A stretch of DNA of 13,836 nucleotides from SIG459 sp045538735 (GTDB taxonomy: Bacteria; Bacillota; Clostridia; Oscillospirales; Oscillospiraceae), in the NCBI GenBank assembly GCA_045538735.1, contig JAZSRY010000062.1, positions 1 through 13,836 of the forward strand. The letters run 5' to 3'. How positions within the stretch are numbered: the stretch's first letter is position 1; every line of letters starts with the position of its first letter. The notes under the pieces are model-generated. The model made no database searches. It was not told the origin of the DNA and saw nothing but the letters and a program-made list of their open reading frames with translations. Below are positions 1 to 7,462 of this stretch, one piece after another. The position numbers and the translations under genes were made by a program.

Positions 1-38
1 CTCCACTTTTTGCGGTCTTGTTTTTCGTTATAAAACTC

Positions 39-62
39 CGCCGCAGAGTTGTCACTGCGGCG
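39..62 (-). terminator. Hairpin terminator after the UroD-like gene
   Basis: An 8-bp perfect inverted repeat (CGCCGCAG / CTGCGGCG, 8-base loop) lies just past the stop codon at 81-83 of the minus-strand gene. On the minus strand the stem is followed by GAGTTTTATAAC, so the T run is short. It probably ends the transcript of the minus-strand gene; efficiency is uncertain. Confidence 0.5.
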
Positions 63-80
63 TATGAGTATATTATGGAT

Positions 81-1085
81 TTATTTGCCGAAAACTTCAG
101 CGGAGAACTTATCGATTTCTTCGTTGACGATATCGTCAACACCGGGATGGATGAAGCCGGGGCCACCGTAGGTGACGGAGGGGATGAAGAGGTTGCCGGG
201 GGCGCAGTATTCGCGGCAAACGCGCTGAACCTCTGCACGGATTTCTTCCTCAGTGGAGTCGGGTCTGTCAACGATGGCAGCGTCAATACCGCCCTGAAGG
301 GCCATGCGGCCGCCGATCTGCTTCTGAAGCTTTACGATGTCGTTCTGGGGGAGAACACCCTGCCATACATCGATACCAAGATCGATCATATCCTCAATAA
401 TGGGCTCGCAGAAGCTGTCAGAGTGGTGAACGATAATAACGCCCTTCTCCTTGAGATACTTGTAGCTCTTCTCATATGCGGGCTTGATTATCTCGCGCCA
501 GAGCTCGGGCTGAACGAAGAGGTTGGTCTTGCTGCCCCAGTCGTCATGGGAGAGGATAGCATCGGGATGGGCATTTTCAACCATGAGCTTGAAGCCGTTG
601 TAGCGGTATTCGCCGATGGCCATGCTCAGGTCAGCCATGAGTTCGGGCTCAAGCATGAAGTTGCATAGGGTGTCCTCGAAGCCCATGAGGAAGTGGAGGC
701 GCTCAAAAACGCCGGTAGGAGCGAAGCAGGTGACCAGCTGTTCAGAGCGGTCAACAGCGTTGCAGCGCTCAATATAGGGAGCCCAAAGCTCCTCGGCAGA
801 GCAGTTGGCAATGAGGTCGGGAATCTTTATAATGTCTTCCCATTCTTCAATGTCGTCTATAACCTTATGCAGGGGGTCGGGAGTGGCGGCAACTTCGTGT
901 GCGGGCCAGAGTATACGGGTGCCCCACTTGTCATAGATGGGCTCCATGCCGGGATAGCGGTTGCCGCGGACAAAGGAACAGACGGGGTCACCGGGCAGCA
1001 TTGCCATATATTCATACTGCTTTACAAAGCGGTCGGGCTTACCGCCGCGGATAGTCTCAAGAAAATTCTCTCTCTTGGTGAGCAT
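81..1085 (-). CDS. UroD-fold protein, MtaA/CmuA methyltransferase-like (copy 1)
   Basis: A 334-residue protein of the uroporphyrinogen decarboxylase superfamily. It is not a typical HemE: it shares the GVFERLHFLMGFE (125-137) and HDDWG (180-184) motifs with the other UroD-like protein in this window, features of the cobalamin-linked methyltransferase-like branch. In MtaA/MtbA-type enzymes an HxC pair plus a distal Cys bind zinc; here the matching place reads HHSD (220-223), with Asp where Cys is expected and Cys226 nearby. The C-terminal part (FIPSVTYGGPG, 300-310) also lacks the distal Cys. The zinc-dependent methyl transfer is therefore unproven; a related lyase or decarboxylase role is possible. 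The start is set by AGGAGG at 1092-1097, six bases upstream. The gene is divergent from the ABC transporter operon, so shared control is likely. Confidence 0.88.
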   Translation of the reverse strand: MLTKRENFLETIRGGKPDRFVKQYEYMAMLPGDPVCSFVRGNRYPGMEPIYDKWGTRILWPAHEVAATPDPLHKVIDDIEEWEDIIKIPDLIANCSAEELWAPYIERCNAVDRSEQLVTCFAPTGVFERLHFLMGFEDTLCNFMLEPELMADLSMAIGEYRYNGFKLMVENAHPDAILSHDDWGSKTNLFVQPELWREIIKPAYEKSYKYLKEKGVIIVHHSDSFCEPIIEDMIDLGIDVWQGVLPQNDIVKLQKQIGGRMALQGGIDAAIVDRPDSTEEEIRAEVQRVCREYCAPGNLFIPSVTYGGPGFIHPGVDDIVNEEIDKFSAEVFGK

Positions 1086-1144
1086 AATATACCTCCTGAT
1101 TGAACATAACCCCTCCGGCGGGGTTTATTAATAGCTGTGTTTTA

Positions 1145-1173
1145 ATATTAACATACTGCAGAGCGTTTGTCAT
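1145..1173 (-). promoter_or_regulatory. Candidate promoter of minus-strand UroD-like gene
   Basis: Read on the minus strand, ATGACA (1168-1173, 5 of 6 to the -35 consensus) is followed after exactly 17 bases by TAATAT (1145-1150, 4 of 6 to the -10). It would give a leader of roughly 50 bases. That leader holds a small hairpin (AACCCC / GGGGTT, about 1109-1126) just upstream of the ribosome binding site. The match is moderate and the region is AT-rich, so chance is possible. Confidence 0.3.
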
Positions 1174-1415
1174 TGTAAAAATTCAATATAATTGTAACTT
1201 TTTTACTTTTTTGTGTGTGAACAGTATAGACGGCTTCTCCGTTACAAACTGCAATATAAACAATTAATTCCGATAAAGTAATTTCTCTTTTGATAAAATG
1301 CGTAAAGCCTCCTTTTGCCGGTAGCAAAATGGCGAACAGCTTTGCCTTATACTATACTGGTGGAGAATGCTGTGGAGGGACGAAAACCAGGCAATATATA
1401 TAAACATCTTACGCG

Positions 1416-1428
1416 GTTTGCAGCAAAC
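1416..1428. promoter_or_regulatory. Perfect 13-base palindrome, possible operator
   Basis: GTTTGCAGCAAAC is a perfect inverted repeat around a central A, with one more C/G pair outside it. It lies between the two divergent genes and about 45 bases upstream of a TTGACA. Size and symmetry suit a dimeric repressor or activator site, but no regulator gene is in the window, so its partner is unknown. Confidence 0.3.
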
Positions 1429-1472
1429 TGAACAAAAGTTTTGAGCTAATATGGATTTCCAGTTATTACTTC

Positions 1473-1501
1473 TTGACAAAGCAAGCCAAATATAATACTG
1501 T
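1473..1501 (+). promoter_or_regulatory. Candidate promoter for ABC transporter operon
   Basis: A consensus TTGACA at 1473-1478 is followed 12 bases later by a consensus TATAAT (1491-1496). That spacing is too short for a standard sigma-A promoter, while the 17-base spacing gives only TACTGT (1496-1501). One of the two boxes is probably used with a weaker partner. Transcription from here would pass through the hairpin at 1590-1624 before the gene. Confidence 0.28.
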
Positions 1502-1589
1502 AATGTCACAGATATGATCATTTTCAATATCTGGGATTTCGATAACGTGACTCCACTGACAACTGAATTCGTCAATAACTGTTAAGTTG

Positions 1590-1630
1590 ACTGACGGTAA
1601 ACATCCGGGATGTTTGCCGTCAGTTTTTTT
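1590..1630 (+). terminator. Leader terminator (possible attenuator) before the binding protein
   Basis: A 15-bp stem (ACTGACGGTAAACAT with ATGTTTGCCGTCAGT, one G-T pair, loop CCGGG) is followed by seven T. It is a textbook intrinsic terminator, but it lies about 54 bases upstream of the transporter gene start and no gene precedes it on this strand. It would end a short leader RNA or a small RNA, or act as an attenuator for the operon. No alternative antiterminator stem was clearly identified. Confidence 0.75.
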
Positions 1631-1683
1631 ATTTATATACCGTTTGTCCGCAAATAAACTATTATAAATTAGGAGGAAAAGAA

Positions 1684-3363
1684 ATGAAAGCAAGCAAAAT
1701 CATCGCTCTTGCACTGGCGCTCGTGATGGTACTCGGCCTGTTCGCAGGCTGCGGTAAGACCGAGCCCGCAGCACCCGGCGCACCCGCAGCACCTGCAGAT
1801 CCCGCAGCACCTGCTGATCCTGCAGCTCCCGCAGATCCCGGCGCTGACGAACAGTCCCGCGACCTTGTTGTGTCCGGCGAAGTTGAGCCCAATACGGTTC
1901 GCTCCGACGAGACCCTGACCGTAGTTCTTTCCGAGGAGCCTGCCTCTCTTCTGGCAAGCAACAAAATCGGAACTCACGGTCTGACCGTTACCAACCTTCT
2001 GATTGACATGCCCTACAACTACAACCAGGATACCGGCGAGGTTGAGCCCTATCTCTTCACCGACTGGGCATGGGTAGACGATGCACACACTCAGCTCAAG
2101 TGCACCGTGCGTGAAGGCGTTGTTGCCGCTGACGGCAGCGTGTTCAACGCAAACGACGTCTATTTCAGCCTTAAGGAGTATAAGGAAATGGGGGGCAGCC
2201 AGTTCATAGATCTGGTTGACATAGAGAAGACCGAAGTTGTTGACGACTACAACATCATCATCGGTGTTGCCAGCGGCAACCCCACCTTCCTTGAGTCTAT
2301 GTGCAACAGAGGCACCGTATTTATGATGGATGAGTCCTCTTATCTCGCAGGCGGCGGCAGAGACAACACCACCGTTCCCGCATACGGTACCGGTAAGTAT
2401 AATTTCGTAGAGTGGGTTCCTGGACAGTACATCCTGCTCGAGCGTAATGAAAACCACTGGGATACCGAGAATGTTGCTTATTACAAGTACATCAAGTTCA
2501 CCTTTGTTCCCGATGCAGCAACCCGTATTATGAACATCCAGAGCGGCAACGCTGATGTTGCGGTTGCAATCAATGTTGGACAGGCCACCGAGCTCATCGG
2601 TGATGAAAAGTGCGGCGTCACCTTCGTAAGCACTCAGAACGCCAACAGAATTTTCCTGAACGCTCTCGAGGGTCATCCCACTGCCGACATCAAGGTTCGT
2701 CAGGCTATCCGCTATGCTCTCAATCCCGAGATGCTGAATATGGTTCACAGCAACGGCGTTGCTCCCATTGAGCCCTACTACATCACCTCTGAGTCCAAGT
2801 ACTACTTCGATCCCACCGATGGTGCAGGCGTTGAATACAACCCCGAGAAGGCAAAGCAGCTCCTTGAAGAGGCAGGATACGGTGACGGACTTGTTATCAA
2901 CGGTCTTGCACAGGCTCAGGCAACCAGTCTTATGACTGCTGCCCAGGCAATGCTGAAGGAAGTCGGAATTACCCTTGACTTCATCACTCCCGATGTTCCC
3001 ACCTATCTTGAAAAATCCAAGGCCGGCGACTTCGACCTGATATTCACCGAAACTGCAAACTGCGGTAAGTTCTTCCGTGACAGCATCGTTTTCAGCGTAA
3101 TTGAGCCCGGCTGCGTATGGCCCGGCAACCCCCAGATCGATGATCCCGAGCTCCTTGCACTTGTTCAGACTGCAACCGGCAGCCTCAACGAGGAAGAGGC
3201 TGTTGAAGCCATCTACGATATCGTTCAGTATGTATATGACGATGTATGGGTACTCGGCCTTGGCCGCACTCTGAACGCAGTTGCTCATAATCCCGGTCTT
3301 GAAGGCTTCTACGCCGGCACCGGCACCAGCATTGACGTTTCTCTTATCCGTCCTATCAGCTGA
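1684..3363 (+). CDS. ABC transporter substrate-binding lipoprotein, peptide/nickel family
   Basis: A 559-residue extracellular solute-binding protein of family 5 (DppA/OppA type). Residues 1-22 form a lipoprotein signal peptide with lipobox FAGC and Cys23 as the lipidated residue. Residues 28-52 are an Ala/Pro/Asp-rich linker containing three AAPADP repeats, which likely tethers the domain to the membrane. The rest matches the family-5 fold, including EKAKQLLEEAGYGDG near residue 398, a typical signature. Ligands of this family range from peptides to opines, nickel chelates, sugars and betaine-like compounds, so the ligand cannot be told from sequence. The start is fixed by AGGAGG at 1671-1676. 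It is first of five transporter genes and is followed by a strong hairpin, which commonly keeps binding protein expressed above the permeases. Confidence 0.93.
   Translation: MKASKIIALALALVMVLGLFAGCGKTEPAAPGAPAAPADPAAPADPAAPADPGADEQSRDLVVSGEVEPNTVRSDETLTVVLSEEPASLLASNKIGTHGLTVTNLLIDMPYNYNQDTGEVEPYLFTDWAWVDDAHTQLKCTVREGVVAADGSVFNANDVYFSLKEYKEMGGSQFIDLVDIEKTEVVDDYNIIIGVASGNPTFLESMCNRGTVFMMDESSYLAGGGRDNTTVPAYGTGKYNFVEWVPGQYILLERNENHWDTENVAYYKYIKFTFVPDAATRIMNIQSGNADVAVAINVGQATELIGDEKCGVTFVSTQNANRIFLNALEGHPTADIKVRQAIRYALNPEMLNMVHSNGVAPIEPYYITSESKYYFDPTDGAGVEYNPEKAKQLLEEAGYGDGLVINGLAQAQATSLMTAAQAMLKEVGITLDFITPDVPTYLEKSKAGDFDLIFTETANCGKFFRDSIVFSVIEPGCVWPGNPQIDDPELLALVQTATGSLNEEEAVEAIYDIVQYVYDDVWVLGLGRTLNAVAHNPGLEGFYAGTGTSIDVSLIRPIS
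1786..1839 (+). repeat. Three 18-base repeats encoding AAPADP
   Basis: Three in-frame copies encode Ala-Ala-Pro-Ala-Asp-Pro in the linker just after the lipidated cysteine. Synonymous codons differ among copies. Such a tract can change length by slippage, and would then vary only the tether length. Confidence 0.85.
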
Positions 3364-3395
3364 TGAACAGTAAAATAGAATAGTTTCTTGATCGG

Positions 3396-3430
3396 CAACG
3401 GGGGTGCCGCCTCGTGCGGCATCCCCGTTG
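3396..3430 (+). terminator. Intercistronic stem-loop after binding-protein gene
   Basis: A 15-bp stem (CAACGGGGGTGCCGC with GCGGCATCCCCGTTG, one G-T pair, loop CTCGT) follows the stop codon of the binding-protein gene. Only GTTTAGC follows, so termination should be partial. It likely stabilises the upstream mRNA 3' end and lowers readthrough into the permease genes, a known arrangement in binding-protein operons. Confidence 0.65.
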
Positions 3431-3511
3431 TTTAGCAAAATACATATGCGCACTTCTCGCGTATATACTGTCCGACATTCAACCCTATATTAATCGCCGA
3501 AGGTGGAAAAA

Positions 3512-4480
3512 ATGTTAAAATATTTGGCAAAAAGAATTATATATCTGATCCCGATTCTGTTCGGTGTGATTTTTATTCTCTTCGTCCTGAACGAGATTTC
3601 ACCCGGCGACCCTGCTCAGATGATTCTGGGTGTAGAAGCCACTGAAGAACAGATAATGGAACTTAGGGAAGAACTGCAATTGGACGACCCCTTCCTGACC
3701 CGATTTTTTAGATATGTGCTTCACTCCTTCACAGGAGATCTGGGCACTTCTTACCGTTCGGGCCAGCCCGTCCTGAAAGAGCTAATGGTTCGCTTCCCTG
3801 TATCTCTGATATTCGCGGTGGGTGCGGTATTGTTGGGCGTTTTGTTCGGAGTACCGCTGGGAATTATCTCCGCAATAAAGCAATACACATGGATAGACAG
3901 CGCGCTTATTGTTTTCTCAATGGCGCTTCTGGCCATCCCCGGATTCTGCCTGGCTCTTTTCGGAATACTTCTTTTCTCGGTTAAGTGGGGGGTACTGCCA
4001 ACGAGCGGCATAGCGGATTGGAAAGGCTATATTCTCCCCATGGCTGTAATTATGCTCTCATGTATGTCCACAAACATCCGAATGACCCGTACCACCATGC
4101 TGGATGTTATGCGTCAGGAGTATGTTAAAACTGCAAGAGCAAAAGGTCAGAAAGAGCGCATTGTAATTTTCCGGCATATGGTTCGCAACACTTTGATACC
4201 TATGGTTTCCCAGATAGGCTTCGACTTCGGCAACCAGCTTGGAGGCGCTCTTATCATTGAAACAGTTTTCGGCGTTCCCGGAGTGGGAAAATATATTGCG
4301 GATGCGATCACTTCGCGTAATTATCCCTCGGCTCTCGGTGGCGTATTTGTGCTTGCCTGCGTCTGCACGGCAATAAATCTGATTTTGGATATCATTTATG
4401 CTTATGTTGATCCCCGCCTTAAGACATCCCTGATTTTGGATAATGTGAAGAAAAGGCGGAAGAAAGTGAGGGGAGCATAA
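3512..4480 (+). CDS. ABC transporter permease, DppB/OppB type
   Basis: A 322-residue inner-membrane permease of the binding-protein-dependent transport family. It has an N-terminal membrane helix (about 9-28), an outward loop, then about five further helices (roughly 97-120, 130-155, 172-190, 230-252, 276-297). The cytoplasmic coupling (EAA) motif is EYVKTARAKG (203-212), where the ATPase docks, and the end is the typical YVDPRLK. An upstream in-frame GTG at 3503 is possible, but the AAGGTGG at 3500-3506 is better read as the ribosome binding site for ATG 3512. It pairs with the next permease to form the channel of the importer. Confidence 0.92.
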   Translation: MLKYLAKRIIYLIPILFGVIFILFVLNEISPGDPAQMILGVEATEEQIMELREELQLDDPFLTRFFRYVLHSFTGDLGTSYRSGQPVLKELMVRFPVSLIFAVGAVLLGVLFGVPLGIISAIKQYTWIDSALIVFSMALLAIPGFCLALFGILLFSVKWGVLPTSGIADWKGYILPMAVIMLSCMSTNIRMTRTTMLDVMRQEYVKTARAKGQKERIVIFRHMVRNTLIPMVSQIGFDFGNQLGGALIIETVFGVPGVGKYIADAITSRNYPSALGGVFVLACVCTAINLILDIIYAYVDPRLKTSLILDNVKKRRKKVRGA

Positions 4481-4481
4481 G

Positions 4482-5393
4482 ATGGCAAAATATAATACTC
4501 CTGCAATGGAAAAGGCTGCAAAAAGAAGAGCCAGATACAGCGGAAAGGGCAACTTTGACTCTCCCGGCCGTCAGGCATGGAAGCGTCTGAAGCGCAACCC
4601 TACTGCAATAGTTGGAATGGTAATTATCTTTGTGGTTCTCTTTGTGGCCATTTTTGCAAATGTTCTGGCTCCTTTTGACCCCAACCAGCCCGATTACATG
4701 GCTCTTAAAAAGGCTCCGGATGCAGTACATTGGTTTGGAACCGATTCTTTGGGCCGTGATATTTTCAGCCGCTGCCTCTATGGCGCAAGATACTCTCTGT
4801 CTCTGTCCGCAATAACGATGGTAACCTCCGCACTAACAGGCGGACTGCTTGGCACCATCGCCGGTTATTGCGGCGGACGGGTGGATAACGCCATAATGCG
4901 AGTGATGGACGTTTTTCAGGCTATCCCTATGGTTCTGATGGCTATGAGCGTCACCGCTGTTCTGGGCAACGGTATTCCTCAGCTGATAGTTGCAATAACG
5001 ATCTCGAGCCTGTCGATTTGTGCCCGTACCTTCCGAATGGCCATATTGACTGTCAGGAGCGGCGAATACATAGAATCCTCCCGCGCTATCAATATCGGTA
5101 CCTTCCGAATGATACTGAGACACCTTATACCCAACGCCGTCGGTCTTCTGACGGTGCAGATGGTAACCCTTCTGGCTGCAGGCATGGTACTTATATCCAG
5201 TCTCAGCTATATAGGTATAGGTATTGCACCTCCCACTCCCGAGTGGGGAAGTATACTTAATCAGGGTAAGGACTTCCTCATGTCCTCCCCACATATGGTC
5301 ATTGCGCCTACCTGCTGCATTATGGTTACAATACTCGGCTTCCAGCTTTTCGGTGTAGGTCTCCGCGATGCCCTTGACCCCAGGATGAAGTGA
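4482..5393 (+). CDS. ABC transporter permease, DppC/OppC type
   Basis: A 303-residue inner-membrane permease, partner of the upstream one. It has a basic, cytoplasmic N-terminal tail, a first helix at about 41-64, then the HWFGTDSLGRDIFSR motif (83-97) diagnostic of the OppC/DppC branch. The coupling motif is EYIESSRAIN (195-204), and the protein ends GLRDALDPRMK. The start ATG lies one base after the upstream stop codon, with GAGGGGAG at 4468-4475 as ribosome binding site, so the two genes are translationally coupled. Length is normal for the family. Confidence 0.93.
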   Translation: MAKYNTPAMEKAAKRRARYSGKGNFDSPGRQAWKRLKRNPTAIVGMVIIFVVLFVAIFANVLAPFDPNQPDYMALKKAPDAVHWFGTDSLGRDIFSRCLYGARYSLSLSAITMVTSALTGGLLGTIAGYCGGRVDNAIMRVMDVFQAIPMVLMAMSVTAVLGNGIPQLIVAITISSLSICARTFRMAILTVRSGEYIESSRAINIGTFRMILRHLIPNAVGLLTVQMVTLLAAGMVLISSLSYIGIGIAPPTPEWGSILNQGKDFLMSSPHMVIAPTCCIMVTILGFQLFGVGLRDALDPRMK

Positions 5394-5403
5394 GGTGCAT
5401 ATT

Positions 5404-6408
5404 ATGGAAGAAAAAAAGCAAGCTCAGGAGATATTGCTTGAGATAAAGAACCTCCGTCTTCACTATGAGACAAGAGAAGAAGTGTATGAAGCGGTAAACG
5501 GCGTTTCTTTCGACTTGAAAAAGGGCACTACTCTCGGTCTCGTAGGCGAGACGGGTGCGGGAAAAACCTCTATTGCACTTGCAATTATGGGATTGCTGCC
5601 CTACCCGCCGTCTCATATTATTGAAGGTGAGATACTCTTCGAAGGCGAGAACCTTCTTGAGAAGAGTGCGCAGGAGATGCGCAAGATTCGAGGCAATAAA
5701 ATAAGTATGATCTTCCAGGATCCCATGACGGCACTGAACCCGGTGCTGCGCGTCGGCGATCAGATAATGGAGGTTATCAGACTGCATAATAAAATTTCCA
5801 AGGCCGAGGCGGAGGTAATGGCTCACGAGGTGTTGAAGATGGTCGGTATTCAGGAAAACCGCTTCAGCGATTATCCTCACCAGTTCTCCGGTGGAATGAA
5901 ACAGCGCGTTATTATTGCCATGGCGCTTGTATGCAGACCGGAGCTCATTATAGCCGATGAGCCTACAACGGCGCTGGATGTTACAATTCAGGCGCAGGTT
6001 CTCAGCATGATGAGGTCTCTGCGCGAAGAAATTCAGACCTCTATGCTCCTCATTACCCATGATTTGGGCATCGTTGCGGAAAACTGCGATGAGTGCGCCA
6101 TAATTTATGCCGGTGAGATAGTGGAGCGCGGCACGGTGGAGGATATTTTCGAAAATCCTATGCATCCTTACACCATTGGTCTGTTCAACTCTATCCCGAG
6201 TCTGGATAAGGATGTTGAGCGCCTTACTCCCATTCAGGGCTTGGCCAGCGACCCCACAAACCTACCTGAATACTGCAGCTTCTGCGACCGTTGTCCGAAG
6301 CGTTGTGAAAAGTGTAGTCAGTTTGACCCCGAGACCGTAGAGGTGTCACCCGGCCATTTTGTTAAATGTCATTTAGTAAGCGAAGGCAGTGCCTCCGCAG
6401 AAAGGTAA
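5404..6408 (+). CDS. ABC transporter ATP-binding protein, DppD/OppD type
   Basis: A 334-residue ATPase that drives the importer. Visible motifs are Walker A GETGAGKT (48-55), Q-loop FQDPMTALNP (104-113), signature FSGGMKQR (161-168) and Walker B LIIADE (181-186), followed by the switch His in LLITHD. The C-terminal oligopeptide-type extension has a cysteine-rich segment (YCSFCDRCPKRCEKC), matching the region that binds an iron-sulfur cluster in structurally studied DppD proteins; here it has extra cysteines. A GTG at 5395 is in frame, but TGAGGTG (5391-5397), overlapping the previous stop, is the better ribosome binding site and supports ATG 5404. Confidence 0.92.
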   Translation: MEEKKQAQEILLEIKNLRLHYETREEVYEAVNGVSFDLKKGTTLGLVGETGAGKTSIALAIMGLLPYPPSHIIEGEILFEGENLLEKSAQEMRKIRGNKISMIFQDPMTALNPVLRVGDQIMEVIRLHNKISKAEAEVMAHEVLKMVGIQENRFSDYPHQFSGGMKQRVIIAMALVCRPELIIADEPTTALDVTIQAQVLSMMRSLREEIQTSMLLITHDLGIVAENCDECAIIYAGEIVERGTVEDIFENPMHPYTIGLFNSIPSLDKDVERLTPIQGLASDPTNLPEYCSFCDRCPKRCEKCSQFDPETVEVSPGHFVKCHLVSEGSASAER

Positions 6409-6418
6409 GGGTTTTGTC

Positions 6419-7384
6419 ATGGCATTGATTGAAATACAAAACCTTAAGAAATATTTTGATGTTGCAAAGGGAACGCTCCACGCAGTGGATGATGTTTCCA
6501 TAAGCATTGATGCAGGCAAAACTGTAGGTGTGGTAGGCGAATCCGGTTGCGGAAAATCTACCCTCGGCAAAACGATAATGCGTCTTGTTGAGCCTACCTC
6601 AGGAAAAATTATTTATGACGGTGTGGATATAACGGAGCTTTCCATGAGAGAGTTCAAGCCTTACCGCCGTCAGATCCAGATGATATTTCAGGACCCCTTC
6701 GCTTCTTTGGACCCCCGCATGAGCGTATCTCAGCTCATCGCCGAGCCGATTCGTTCTCTTGCAGGCGTAAGAGATTCTGCCGAGATCACAAGACGTGTAT
6801 ATGAGCTGATGGATCTCGTAGGCCTCGCAAGGCGTCTCGAGAATGTCTACCCCCATGAGCTGGACGGTGGACGCAGACAGCGCATAGGTATTGCACGAGC
6901 ACTTGCTTCCGAACCCCAGATGATAGTGTGCGATGAACCTGTCTCCGCTCTGGATGTTTCCATTCAGGCTCAGATCCTGAATCTTCTTCAGGATCTGCAG
7001 AAGGAAAGGAACCTGACATATATATTCATCACCCATGATCTTTCTGTTGTTAAGCATATCTCCGACCAGATCGTTGTTATGTATCTGGGTCAGATAGTGG
7101 AAAAGGCTGGCTCCAAGGAGCTTTTTGCTAACACGCTGCATCCTTATACTCAGGCTCTTCTTTCCGCAATCCCCACACCCAGTCTCCAGCGTGAAAACAA
7201 GCGCATCGTGCTCAAGGGAGAACTCAGCTCACCTATAGATCCCAAGCCCGGATGCCGTTTCGCACCCCGCTGCATTTACGCAACGGATAAGTGCCTCGGT
7301 GAAACTCCCGAGTTGCGCAATTGCGGTGACGGTCACTATGTGGCCTGCCATTATGCAAGAGACGTGGGTAAGCATACTGATTGA
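6419..7384 (+). CDS. ABC transporter ATP-binding protein, DppF/OppF type
   Basis: A 321-residue second ATPase of the importer. Walker A is GESGCGKS (40-47), the Q-loop is FQDPFASLDP (90-99), Walker B is MIVCDE (168-173) and the switch motif is FITHD. The signature reads LDGGRRQR (148-155): Asp replaces the usual Ser of LSGGQ. I recall this variant in other clostridial OppF-like proteins, so it need not mean loss of function, but it makes the two ATPase sites unequal. The C-terminal extension again carries spaced cysteines (PGCRFAPRC, then C in TDKC and ACH). The start ATG is chosen over an upstream GTG at 6389 that overlaps the preceding gene; AAGGG at 6407-6411 is the ribosome binding site. 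Confidence 0.92.
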   Translation: MALIEIQNLKKYFDVAKGTLHAVDDVSISIDAGKTVGVVGESGCGKSTLGKTIMRLVEPTSGKIIYDGVDITELSMREFKPYRRQIQMIFQDPFASLDPRMSVSQLIAEPIRSLAGVRDSAEITRRVYELMDLVGLARRLENVYPHELDGGRRQRIGIARALASEPQMIVCDEPVSALDVSIQAQILNLLQDLQKERNLTYIFITHDLSVVKHISDQIVVMYLGQIVEKAGSKELFANTLHPYTQALLSAIPTPSLQRENKRIVLKGELSSPIDPKPGCRFAPRCIYATDKCLGETPELRNCGDGHYVACHYARDVGKHTD

Positions 7385-7392
7385 GAAAGACC

Positions 7393-7420
7393 TTGAAAAA
7401 GCCTGAAAATCTGTTATCTT
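7393..7420 (+). promoter_or_regulatory. Candidate promoter for glycyl radical enzyme operon
   Basis: TTGAAA (7393-7398) and TATCTT (7415-7420) are separated by 16 bases, and the second box is preceded by TGT, an extended -10. Transcription would begin near 7427, leaving about 35 bases to the ATG at 7463. No terminator is visible between the ATPase gene and this site, so readthrough from the transporter operon is also likely. Confidence 0.42.
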
Positions 7421-7462
7421 AAAACTATGACTCCGGATTTTCGGGGAGAAGGGATTGATACA

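Larger units (their letters stand above)
1086..1683. other. Long divergent intergenic region, 598 bases
   Basis: No credible gene: the short minus-strand open frames here have no good ribosome binding site and no recognisable composition. It holds the promoter-like site for the minus gene, a perfect 13-base palindrome at 1416-1428, an isolated TTGACA (1473-1478) and TATAAT (1491-1496), and a strong hairpin with T tract at 1590-1630. A small TTTTGC/GCAAAA hairpin lies near 1313-1330. The region looks like a regulatory divergent promoter with a leader. Confidence 0.6.

Noticed and set aside
18..668. A 216-codon plus-strand frame opposite the UroD-like gene
   Set aside because: It is antisense to a clearly recognised protein and has no recognisable domain; a codon-bias shadow.
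81..1085. HemE, the haem-pathway uroporphyrinogen decarboxylase
   Set aside because: The motifs (HDDWG, FERL block, HSx near residue 220) and the context fit the methyltransferase-like branch, and no other haem genes are nearby.
1360..1400. Similarity to a SAM-I riboswitch core (GTGGAGGGAC then GAAAACC and GGCAA)
   Set aside because: The GGCCC segment and the GATGA turn between these parts are missing, so the core fold cannot form; likely chance.
1264..1693. Two short minus-strand open frames in the divergent intergenic region
   Set aside because: Composition is not protein-like, no ribosome binding site was seen, and they run across the leader terminator.
1669..3453. A 594-codon open frame on the minus strand opposite the binding-protein gene
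   Set aside because: It mirrors the codon pattern of the plus-strand gene, has no family features and no ribosome binding site; the plus-strand frame has a lipoprotein signal and a clear family match.
7427..7462. Upstream ATG as the start of the glycyl radical enzyme
   Set aside because: It lies at the predicted transcription start with no ribosome binding site, while AAGGGA precedes the ATG at 7463.
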